From the NCBI RefSeq assembly GCF_040267705.1, contig NZ_CP158374.1, positions 744,001-808,000 of the forward strand: 64,000 nucleotides of DNA, written 5' to 3'. Origin of the DNA: Agromyces sp. G08B096 (GTDB lineage: Bacteria; Actinomycetota; Actinomycetes; Actinomycetales; Microbacteriaceae). The notes under the pieces are model-generated. The model was not told the DNA's origin and did not search any database. It saw nothing but the letters and a program-made list of their open reading frames with translations. Of this stretch, positions 24,352 to 31,266 are shown piece after piece; within the stretch, counting starts at the first letter, position 1, and each line of letters starts with the position of its first letter. The position numbers and the translations under genes are program-made.

Positions 24352-24947
24352 ATCGTGAGCCAGGACTGGACCGTGGTGCAAACACCGGGCCACTCGATCC
24401 CGTCCTCTGGATCGTCAGCGAGCCTGGCCGGCTAGCACGGGACCGGGACGAGATCCGTGCGTTCGCACCCCGGCTGGAGTACAAGAGCCCGACAAGCGAT
24501 TTGCCACACGGTGGATGGATCGGCGCGCTTCCGCGTTGGCCCTTTGATCGGCCGCAGCCCGAAGGTCTCAATGAACTACTCGGCGACGATGCCTTCCATG
24601 TTCTCGTCGCCTATTCGGCAGCGCATCCAATGGTGCCCCCTGCCATCTACTCGCTTGACCCGGAGCCGACGATCTGGGAGCAGACACAATCGGCGTGGCA
24701 TGTAGCGCCGGGCGGATCGCTTTGTCTGCTTCAGAGTGACGGCGGCTGGCAACCTGAAGCGAGCCTCACTGAGCTGTTAGCGAAGGCTTCCGGATGGCGG
24801 ATCGAGTACGGCTTGATGAAGGCCGGGGTGATCGATCAGATGTCAGTGAATGGCATCGTGTCCGACCCTTCGTATGACCACCTCATCGTGCAGGCAGCCG
24901 CAGCAACGGGAGCAGCCGACGAGGGAGATTCTGATGCCCCAGCATGA
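24348..24947 (+). CDS. Stand-alone ubiquitin-conjugating E2-like protein of CBASS
   Basis: The 199-residue protein matches prokaryotic E2 (UBC-like) domains: PPAIYSLDPEP followed by GGSLCLLQSDGGWQPEAS, in which Cys126 is the expected thioester cysteine, then LTELLAKASGW. In type II CBASS this domain is normally the N-terminal half of Cap2; here it is its own gene, overlapping the CD-NTase stop by 4 bp and the E1 start by 14 bp. It would take the CD-NTase tail from E1 and pass it to a target. Confidence 0.85.
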   Translation: MNREPGLDRGANTGPLDPVLWIVSEPGRLARDRDEIRAFAPRLEYKSPTSDLPHGGWIGALPRWPFDRPQPEGLNELLGDDAFHVLVAYSAAHPMVPPAIYSLDPEPTIWEQTQSAWHVAPGGSLCLLQSDGGWQPEASLTELLAKASGWRIEYGLMKAGVIDQMSVNGIVSDPSYDHLIVQAAAATGAADEGDSDAPA

Positions 24948-26232
24948 CCCATATATCGTGGTGCCACGAGACGCGATTGACAAGATCGCAGCATCCGCGC
25001 TTTCGGGCGGGGCGCTAGTCCTGCGCCGTGTTCCTGCGGACAATATGTACGTTGTCCGGACCGTGGAGACCGCCAAAGACATGCGGCTACCAGCAGACAT
25101 TCCAGGCGAATACGTCGCGCTGCGTTCAGGGGATCCTCACCATGCTGCCCAATGGATCAGAGTGGCAGCGAACGATGCCCAGATTCACCATCTCTTCCTC
25201 TCCAGACGTCCCCAAGCTTTCATCGAATTCGCCAAGTTCAAGGAGATGGTGCCCGGTGTTTCCGACCCCGGAAACGGCCTTGGCATCGTTATTACTCACG
25301 ACCCTGATCTTCCGCCGGAGCTTGTAGAAGCGGGCGCTTTGGAGTTCGCGGGATGGGCGGTCCGCCGAAGCGGCGTGCACCCGATCCATATCGAAGTCGA
25401 ACCAGAAGTTATCGGATTGGAGCAGTTGACCGGCAAGTGGCCGATCGAACAACTCGCCGCTAACAGCGTCATGGTCGTGGGCTGCGGCAGCATTGGTAGC
25501 GCAGCAGCGGAGGCACTCGCCGGATTTGGAGTCGGGCGTGTAGAACTGCTCGATCCTGACCGGTTCCTCTGGCACAACATGCTGCGGCACGCCCTCGGAA
25601 CTGAGAGCGTGGGGCGGTACAAGGTTGCGGCGATGAAGGATCACCTCGCCCGCCGTTGGCCGGAACAGACCGTAGTTGCCCACCAACTCGACGTTGTTGC
25701 CGATGCTCACTACGCTCGCCCCATCGTCGACAGAGTCGATCTAGTGCTCTGCGCTGCGGACGGCATCGCTCCCCGGCGCGTCGTCAGCCACCTCGCCCGT
25801 CGCGCGAACAAGCCAGCGATCTTGGCCTGCGTGCTTGACAACGGCTCGATCGGAGAAGTCATCCGGCTGCGTCCCACTCCCCGGTTCGGATGCCTCCTCT
25901 GTCTTCGCCAACACCTCGCAGCTCAAGGCGCTATGGACGCTGAGGCAGATCAAGAACTCGACTACGGAACCGGACGCGTACACCAGCCGATGGCCGCCGT
26001 TCCTCCCGATCTCCGGCAGGTCGGAACGTTTGCCGCGAAAGTGGCAGTCGCGACGCTACTCGAATCACTCCATGGCGATCACACTCAGAGGATTCCCGGT
26101 GAACACGCAGTCATCGGTCTCCGACCGACGGGCGACCTCGCAGCGCCGTTCAACGTTGGCGAAGTCGGAGACGTTCGCTGGTCGTCCATCCCTGGGCCAC
26201 GACCGTCATGTGCGACCTGCTCTGCAGAATGA
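24934..26232 (+). CDS. Stand-alone ThiF/E1-like adenylating enzyme of CBASS
   Basis: The 432-residue protein has a ThiF/E1 adenylation domain from about residue 170: VMVVGCGSIGSAAAE (ATP loop), VELLDPDRF, NMLRHAL and VDLVLCAADG. Paired cysteines C320/C323 and C426/C429 probably bind structural zinc. The catalytic cysteine is not obvious; Cys273 and Cys299 are candidates. The first 170 residues match nothing I recognise and replace the E2 domain found in fused Cap2. The start ATG 24934 has a GAGGGAG site. It would activate the CD-NTase C-terminus. Confidence 0.85.
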   Translation: MPQHDPYIVVPRDAIDKIAASALSGGALVLRRVPADNMYVVRTVETAKDMRLPADIPGEYVALRSGDPHHAAQWIRVAANDAQIHHLFLSRRPQAFIEFAKFKEMVPGVSDPGNGLGIVITHDPDLPPELVEAGALEFAGWAVRRSGVHPIHIEVEPEVIGLEQLTGKWPIEQLAANSVMVVGCGSIGSAAAEALAGFGVGRVELLDPDRFLWHNMLRHALGTESVGRYKVAAMKDHLARRWPEQTVVAHQLDVVADAHYARPIVDRVDLVLCAADGIAPRRVVSHLARRANKPAILACVLDNGSIGEVIRLRPTPRFGCLLCLRQHLAAQGAMDAEADQELDYGTGRVHQPMAAVPPDLRQVGTFAAKVAVATLLESLHGDHTQRIPGEHAVIGLRPTGDLAAPFNVGEVGDVRWSSIPGPRPSCATCSAE

Positions 26233-26786
26233 AAGTTCGAGGAATCGTGCCCGCTGTCTCCATTACTGACGCCGCACTGACCGCGATTACGCGCGAGGCC
26301 CCACGATCCCTTGACGGACTCGAAACTGGAGGGATCCTGCTCGGAACCGACACGGCGGACGGCGTCCTAATAAGGCACGCCGGCGATGCCGGGCCTAGCG
26401 CCGCACGCGGCGAACGCACATTCCTGCGCGACCTCGACCATGCTCGACAGTTCGCGGAATCAGCTTGGGTGGAAGATGGCAGCCAGTGGATAGGTGAATG
26501 GCACACCCATCCCACTGGAGAACTCGCCCCCAGCGATGTCGACCTCAACTCCTACATGCGGCATCTACACGACCCTGACCTGGGCTTTGACCAATTCGTC
26601 GCCATCATTGCTGGGCTCGACTCCTCTTCGCGCATCATTGTTTCAACGTGGCTGATCGAACGGAATCGGTTCCGGCCAGTGCCACTGATGCGGTTACTCG
26701 ATGATTCTCCTGAACAGAGAAACACCACCATCGAGGCCACGACCGAGATTAACGCCAAGCCCTACGATCGTGAGGAAACGCTTTGA
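26229..26786 (+). CDS. JAB/JAMM deconjugating peptidase (Cap3-like)
   Basis: The 185-residue protein has a complete JAMM site: Glu32 in LETGGILLG and HTHPTGELAPSDVD (His92, His94, Ser102, Asp105). Cap3 enzymes remove CD-NTase from its conjugates. ATG 26229 overlaps the E1 stop as ATGA, and its own stop overlaps the start of the effector gene. The alternative upstream ATG at 26208 is less likely because of this coupling. Confidence 0.87.
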   Translation: MKVRGIVPAVSITDAALTAITREAPRSLDGLETGGILLGTDTADGVLIRHAGDAGPSAARGERTFLRDLDHARQFAESAWVEDGSQWIGEWHTHPTGELAPSDVDLNSYMRHLHDPDLGFDQFVAIIAGLDSSSRIIVSTWLIERNRFRPVPLMRLLDDSPEQRNTTIEATTEINAKPYDREETL

Positions 26787-28075
26787 TCTCCGACGCCGCT
26801 CGTCCAGAACCATCCGATCCAGTCTTCATCTCATATCGGCAGAAGGACGGGACGGACATCGCCGCGGAACTAGCGTGGCTCTTGCGGACCGCCGGAGTCC
26901 CTGTCTGGCGCGATCGAGACGATCTGCCCCCAGGCGACACCGAGGCCCGGCTCAAGCAAGCGATCGCTGCCGGTATTTCCGGCGGCGTCCTCGTAATTAC
27001 ACCCGATGTGGCGAACAGCAGAGTCGTCAAGACGCTGGAGGCACCCCATCTCCTCGCGCTACACGACAACCACGAGGTGTTCGCGCTCGGCATCGCAAAC
27101 TCAGTCAAGACAGAAGACGGAACAACGGACTATGACGCGCCGGATGGACTCCTAGACCGTCGCCCCGGTACGTTGAGCGGCGTCGATCAGCACCCCGCTG
27201 ACCGCGATGGCCTGCTTGTGTTGATACGAGGCTTGGTCTGGCATCGAATCGCCTCTCTTCGAGAGCAAATCCAGACTACCGACCAGACGTTCCACTTGAG
27301 CCTCCAGACCAGGAATACGCCGCAGGTCTATGACCGCACTGGTGATGAGCTTGATATCCGGCTCAGACCCTCTAGCCACGAGCGTCTTCCGAGCGCCGAA
27401 GGGCTTCGAGACCTCAAAGACACCATCGGGTTCCTTCCAGATGCTGTGACACGCTCAAGTGCGCATCGAATCCGTGTTCAAGGAGGCGCCCATCTCTCCG
27501 TAGCTTTCGCCGTGGGAGCAGCACTCCCATCGTCACGAATCGGGCACATGGACGTGATCGACCAACAGGGCGTCTCCTGGGCGAGCGATGGCGAATCCCG
27601 TTTCACCGCTCAGCCGCAAGTGCGGATCACAGCCGAGGGGAGCAATCCCTCAGCGATCACGTCGGGCCGCGCAGCCGTGGCTGTGTACGTGGATCTACTT
27701 CCGCAACGGAGCGATGCCGCGTTCGCTCGGTATCTCGAAGACAGAGCCCCGTTCCTCGCCGCCTGGCGCCACCTAACGAGCGCGAACGACACACTTATCG
27801 AACCTTCGGAGGCTGGCTTGATCGCCGCTGATGTTGCCGCCCACATCCGTGGGCTTTCCAACGACAACTCAAACGCGGAGATACACCTCCTCCTGCGTTG
27901 CCCGTTCTCGCTGGCGCTTCTCATCGGGCGGTTAACCAACACGCTCCGGTTCGTCGTCTACGAGTGGGACGACTCAGAGCCCACCGAGGGAGATGACTAC
28001 CGCGCAAGGTACGTGCCGACACTTCGGGTTCGCACATCGGCCAGCGCAGGCGTCATCGAGGAGGTCTTGATCTAA
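26783..28075 (+). CDS. TIR-SAVED effector of CBASS
   Basis: The 430-residue protein starts with a TIR domain (about 12-140): PVFISYRQKDG, VPVWRDRDDLPPGD, and SRVVKTLEAPHLL with Glu86 as the likely NADase glutamate. From about residue 215 it has a SAVED domain (SVAFAVGAALP, a central beta-alpha core and HLLLRCPFSLALLIGRL) that senses cyclic nucleotides. TIR-SAVED proteins, including one studied from Microbacterium, assemble on cyclic trinucleotide and destroy NAD+, killing the infected cell. The start is TTG 26783 in a TTGA overlap with the JAB stop. Confidence 0.88.
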   Translation: MISDAARPEPSDPVFISYRQKDGTDIAAELAWLLRTAGVPVWRDRDDLPPGDTEARLKQAIAAGISGGVLVITPDVANSRVVKTLEAPHLLALHDNHEVFALGIANSVKTEDGTTDYDAPDGLLDRRPGTLSGVDQHPADRDGLLVLIRGLVWHRIASLREQIQTTDQTFHLSLQTRNTPQVYDRTGDELDIRLRPSSHERLPSAEGLRDLKDTIGFLPDAVTRSSAHRIRVQGGAHLSVAFAVGAALPSSRIGHMDVIDQQGVSWASDGESRFTAQPQVRITAEGSNPSAITSGRAAVAVYVDLLPQRSDAAFARYLEDRAPFLAAWRHLTSANDTLIEPSEAGLIAADVAAHIRGLSNDNSNAEIHLLLRCPFSLALLIGRLTNTLRFVVYEWDDSEPTEGDDYRARYVPTLRVRTSASAGVIEEVLI

Positions 28076-28383
28076 GAGCAAGCTTGATAACTCTCTGGAA
28101 AGGTTCGCCGATCTCATCCGCTGCCCGAGGGCCCCTGTTGGGGTGCTCGTCGTCACTGCCTAGCGGCGGTGCACAACTCGTGTGCCAGTGATCCAGCGCC
28201 TCCACGCTTGCGGTGACTCATGCGCGCGAGAGTCCGCAAGTCGGCCGCCTGCCGTTCGTCTTCGCGATCCCTGGGTTCGCAGGAACCCAATAAATGGGCG
28301 GGTGGGCGTGGACCTGCACGGTGAAGTCGCGATCACGGTGGCGTCAACTGCAAAACTGAGCGCCGCCAGTACTGCACCGTGGC
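28076..28383. other. Intergenic region without a supported gene
   Basis: Between the effector and the convergent regulator, no frame has convincing composition. A weak GC hairpin near 28130-28145 might end the CBASS transcript. Confidence 0.5.
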
Positions 28384-29073
28384 CTACCCAGCCCGTCCTC
28401 GCCGACCCGGGGGAAGTAGCCCGCGCTCTCTCGCCTTCGTCACCCACCCTTGTGCTGTCGACAGCGCCACTGTGTTCAGCGCCGCCATAGTCGCGCTCGG
28501 ATTTGCATCGCCCTGCTGAGTCAGCCGGCCGTGCTGCAGTGCAACCAGCTCGTAGAAATCGGGCACCTTCTTCGGGTCGCCGAGCGGCTTGAGCAGATCG
28601 CGCTCGCTGACCTTCCGCCCCGACGGCAGAACGATCTTCCCCCCGGTGATCGTCTCGGTACGCTTCATCGCGAACAGGCGCTTGTTGATCGCGGCCTCGA
28701 TGCGGGCAGTCGGCAGTTCGCGCAGGAGCTGGCTCGTGATGGGGTCGCCCGGGCGCCAGGGCAGGTAGATCACGCCGGTGATACGCACCTCTTCGGGTAC
28801 GGCGAAGAGGTGCCGCTGCAAACGGATCATCACGCGGGTGTGCGTGGCCTCGTGCTCGAGGTAGCGCCAGCGGCCATCAGCGGTCTCGTTCTGATCGGAA
28901 TCCTCCGGAGTGCCCTGGTCGTCGTACCCGAGCACCGCGTCGATCTGATCGCTCGCGTCGTCGTCTCGCTCGCCGGGGAACCGGTTCGGCAGGTACCAGC
29001 CCTCGGGCAGGTCGTCCTGCACGAGCAAGCCGTCGAAGGATTGATCGCCTGGACGCGCGACAGAGTTGCTCAT
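28384..29073 (-). CDS. Helix-turn-helix regulator of the mobile element
   Basis: The 229-residue protein has an N-terminal region of about 150 residues with a WYLPNRFPGE block and a helical C-terminus with STAQGWVTKARERGLLP, which resembles the last helix of HTH domains in proteins of actinobacterial integrative elements. It lies between the CBASS locus and xis-int, on the opposite strand to xis. ATG 29073 is 6 nt after TAGAGT (leaderless), and an inverted repeat overlaps both, so it probably represses itself. The HTH assignment is moderate. Confidence 0.6.
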   Translation of the reverse strand: MSNSVARPGDQSFDGLLVQDDLPEGWYLPNRFPGERDDDASDQIDAVLGYDDQGTPEDSDQNETADGRWRYLEHEATHTRVMIRLQRHLFAVPEEVRITGVIYLPWRPGDPITSQLLRELPTARIEAAINKRLFAMKRTETITGGKIVLPSGRKVSERDLLKPLGDPKKVPDFYELVALQHGRLTQQGDANPSATMAALNTVALSTAQGWVTKARERGLLPPGRRGRAG

Positions 29074-29084
29074 ACGGCAACTCT
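29062..29084. promoter_or_regulatory. Autoregulatory operator over start codon and -10
   Basis: AGAGTTGC (29062-29069) and GCAACTCT (29077-29084) form a perfect 8-bp inverted repeat around a 7-bp spacer. The repeat spans the -10 (29080-29085) and the first codons of the regulator gene. Confidence 0.6.
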
Positions 29085-29096
29085 AGCCACGACCTC

Positions 29097-29143
29097 AGAT
29101 AGTTGCCGAAACATGAGCCTTGATGGTAATCTCAGATACCTGC
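29097..29143 (+). promoter_or_regulatory. Two AGATA-type boxes in the xis-int promoter
   Basis: AGATAGTTGC with downstream AAAC.TGAGC lies at 29097-29118, and a second, weaker AGATACCTGC at 29134-29143. Both follow CTC. The first matches the relaxase box at 21450-21471 and shares AGTTGC with the regulator operator at 29062. Confidence 0.55.
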
Positions 29144-29194
29144 AAATAGCCGCGTTCCGAAGCGAGGCGCGGGGCTGGTTGGAAGGGGTTCGTC

Positions 29195-29392
29195 ATGGTC
29201 GACACCGCTTGGAAGGTCCAGTACTTGAACCGCGCCGAGGCGGCCGAGCGGTGCCGCATCCCGGTCTCGAGCTTCGACAAGCTCAGGCGCGACGGCCTGA
29301 TTCCCGAGCCCGACGCGCACATGGGCAAGCACTTGCTCTGGAGCGCCGACACCATCGACGAACTCCTCGCACGCGGCGGCACGGAGACCTGA
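29195..29392 (+). CDS. xis: Excisionase (MerR-like helix-turn-helix)
   Basis: The 65-residue protein has the form of an excisionase: LNRAEAAERCRIPVSSFDKL is the HTH, followed by a wing and a helix. It assists the integrase in excision by bending DNA at the arm sites. It has a GAAGGGG ribosome site before ATG 29195, and its TGA overlaps the integrase ATG at 29392. It lies just after the regulatory boxes. Confidence 0.8.
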   Translation: MVDTAWKVQYLNRAEAAERCRIPVSSFDKLRRDGLIPEPDAHMGKHLLWSADTIDELLARGGTET

Positions 29393-30657
29393 TGGCCGGT
29401 CGGCCGGGCAGGGACTCCCCGACGCGGTTCGATCCGCGCACGGGTCGGCCGCTGCCCGAGGGCATCCGCTGGCGCACCGACAGGCAGCGGTATCAGGTCC
29501 GCGTCGTTGGACCGGGCGTGGACGGGGGAGCGGCCGAGCGATCGCGGATGTTCCTCACCCTCGCCGAGGCCAAGCGAGAACTCGCGAAGATGGTCGCCGG
29601 TCGCAACCCGAACGGCTCCATGACGCTCGAGCAGTGGCACGAGAAGTACTGGCCGGCGATCGAGTCATCCGTTCGCCCGGCGACCGCGCGCGGCTACGGC
29701 GTGGCCTGGCGGCTGCGTGTGAAGCCGAGCCTCGGTCGGCAGCGGCTCGAGGACATCACGTCGCCGATGATCGAGTCGGCGATGGTCGCGTGGTCGGGCG
29801 GAGCATCCGCGAAGAACGACGCGCTCGCCGTGCTGTCGCGCCTCCTCGATGGTGCGCGTCGCTCTCGGTTCATCGACTACAACCCCGCGCGTGAGGTCAA
29901 GCGCCCGAGCATGCGCGAGTCGGTCTCGCCGATCTCGCGGGCGTTGACGCTCGACCAGGTTCGCACGCTGCTCGAGTTCGTACCCGAGGGTGCCTATCGC
30001 AACTATGTCGCCGCGCTCGTCTACACGGGGATGCGCGCCGGTGAAGCTACCGCGCTCCGCGTCGGCGACGTCGACTTCGAGCGCGGCATCATCCGCGTCA
30101 GCCGGTCGCTCAGCCCAGGGCAGCGCGGCGAACTGATCGAGCAGTCGCCGAAGAGTCACAATTCGCGCGAGGTCCCGCTGATCGACGCGCTGCGCCCGTA
30201 CGCCGAGCAAGCCGCGCGCGGCAAGCAATTGAGCGACCTGCTGTTCTCTGGCCCCGATGGCGGACGGCTCACGAACCACAACGCCCGCCGCGGTGTCGAC
30301 TGGGAGGCACTGCGCAAGGCGATCGGCCGGCCCGACCTCCGAGTCCACGACCTGCGGCACACATTCGCGACGATCCTGTTCGACGCCGGCGCCAGCGCGC
30401 CCGACGTGCAGGCGACGCTCGGCCACTCGAGCCTGCAGATCACCGAGCGGTACTCACGCGCTCGCGAGGGCGTCGCGCTGCGCGCCGGCGCAGCCCTCGA
30501 CCAGATGCTCGGCGAGGCGGACACGGCTGACAAGAAGAAGGCATCCAAGACGAAGCAGCGCAAGACCACCGAAATGGCCCGCAGGCCGACCCACGCCGAC
30601 CTTAATGGCCCATTAATGGCCCGCCCTCAGGACAGGCCCGACACGATCGGCCGATAG
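29392..30657 (+). CDS. int: Tyrosine integrase of the mobile element
   Basis: The 421-residue protein has an N-terminal arm-binding domain, a core-binding domain (about 80-170) and a catalytic domain with Arg in YTGMRAGEATAL, His-x-x-Arg in HDLRHTFATI, His in LGHSS and Tyr in ERYSRAREG. The C-terminal tail is Lys-rich and encodes LNGPLMARPQ, which overlies the DNA arm repeats at 30602-30622. It is translationally coupled to xis and sits 35 bp from the right att within tRNA-Phe. Confidence 0.92.
   Translation: MAGRPGRDSPTRFDPRTGRPLPEGIRWRTDRQRYQVRVVGPGVDGGAAERSRMFLTLAEAKRELAKMVAGRNPNGSMTLEQWHEKYWPAIESSVRPATARGYGVAWRLRVKPSLGRQRLEDITSPMIESAMVAWSGGASAKNDALAVLSRLLDGARRSRFIDYNPAREVKRPSMRESVSPISRALTLDQVRTLLEFVPEGAYRNYVAALVYTGMRAGEATALRVGDVDFERGIIRVSRSLSPGQRGELIEQSPKSHNSREVPLIDALRPYAEQAARGKQLSDLLFSGPDGGRLTNHNARRGVDWEALRKAIGRPDLRVHDLRHTFATILFDAGASAPDVQATLGHSSLQITERYSRAREGVALRAGAALDQMLGEADTADKKKASKTKQRKTTEMARRPTHADLNGPLMARPQDRPDTIGR
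30602..30622 (+). repeat. Integrase arm-type sites, right end
   Basis: TTAATGGCCC occurs at 30602-30611 and 30613-30622, period 11, the same pair as at 15009-15029. They lie inside the 3' end of int and 70 bp from the right att. Confidence 0.65.
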
Positions 30658-30663
30658 AACGAA

Positions 30664-30687
30664 AAACCCCCGGTCTCCCGGGGGTTT
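30664..30687. terminator. Bidirectional terminator between int and tRNA-Phe
   Basis: AAACCCCCGG and CCGGGGGTTT form a 10-bp stem with a TCTC loop. It can serve int on the plus strand and tRNA-Phe on the minus strand. Confidence 0.75.
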
Positions 30688-30692
30688 CGATT

Positions 30693-30736
30693 GTGGCTCC
30701 GACCGGCATCGATCCGGTGACCTTTCGATTTTCAGT
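30693..30736. repeat. Right att site within tRNA-Phe
   Basis: These 44 bp are identical to 14864-14907 and cover the 3' half of tRNA-Phe from the acceptor end to the anticodon loop, the classic target for tyrosine integrases. The tRNA is kept intact on this side. Confidence 0.92.
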
Positions 30737-30766
30737 CGAACGCTCTACCAACTGAGCTACAGAGCC
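30694..30766 (-). tRNA. tRNA-Phe (GAA)
   Basis: The minus strand folds as a 73-nt tRNA with a GGCTCTG acceptor arm and a CTGAAAA anticodon loop (GAA). CCA is not encoded. The mobile element is inserted at its 3' end. Confidence 0.95.
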
Positions 30767-30796
30767 TCGAGGCGTGAATGCCTCGTGTTAAGGAGA

Positions 30797-30820
30797 AAGC
30801 CCCTTCTCTCGAAAGGGCTT
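30797..30820. terminator. Hairpin between tRNA-Phe and tRNA-Asp
   Basis: AAGCCC and GGGCTT pair across a 12-nt loop; a possible processing or termination element. Confidence 0.4.
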
Positions 30821-30830
30821 GTCGCCTGAG

Positions 30831-30904
30831 CGACCCTGACGGGACTTGAACCCGCGACCTCCGCCGTGACAGGGCGGCACGCTAACCAACTGCGCCACAG
30901 GGCC
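30831..30904 (-). tRNA. tRNA-Asp (GTC)
   Basis: A 74-nt minus-strand tRNA with acceptor GGCCCTG and anticodon loop CTGTCAC (GTC). Confidence 0.95.
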
Positions 30905-30922
30905 TCGTAATGAGACTGTTCA

Positions 30923-30928
30923 ATTATA
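30923..30928 (-). promoter_or_regulatory. Consensus -10 before tRNA-Asp
   Basis: TATAAT on the minus strand, 18 nt before the tRNA-Asp 5' end, in the 38-bp gap after tRNA-Glu. No good -35 is visible. Confidence 0.45.
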
Positions 30929-30942
30929 TTCGCCGTTCAGCG

Positions 30943-31015
30943 TGACCCCAACGGGATTCGAACCCGTGCTGCCGCCGTGAAAGGGCGGTGTCCTAGGCCG
31001 CTAAACGATGGGGCC
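30943..31015 (-). tRNA. tRNA-Glu (TTC)
   Basis: A 73-nt minus-strand tRNA with acceptor GGCCCCA and anticodon loop CTTTCAC (TTC). The stretch 31016-31266 that follows holds no supported gene, although an open frame continues from the M23 gene back to 31024. Confidence 0.95.
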
Positions 31016-31266
31016 GGGGGTTTGTGACTCGCACAACCACCGAGAGCCAAGCATACGTGGTGCCCGCCGAGATTCCAAAACGAGGCCGCGGCCGTGCTGC
31101 GCCCGGGCGCGTCGCGCGCGTGAGCGGCAACGCGCGAGGCATCCGTGCGCTCTTCCGCCACGCCGGGGGAGTGGCCGCGGAATGCGTGCGTGTGCATGCG
31201 AGTGTGGGCTTCGAACGCCTGCTCGAGAGACGGCGCGGGGGCCCGACCCTGCGTGGACGGGGAACC

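Noticed and set aside
28160..28447. Minus-strand frame of 95 codons after the TIR-SAVED gene
   Set aside because: It overlaps the 3' end of the HTH regulator gene, has no ribosome site or recognisable motif, and looks random.
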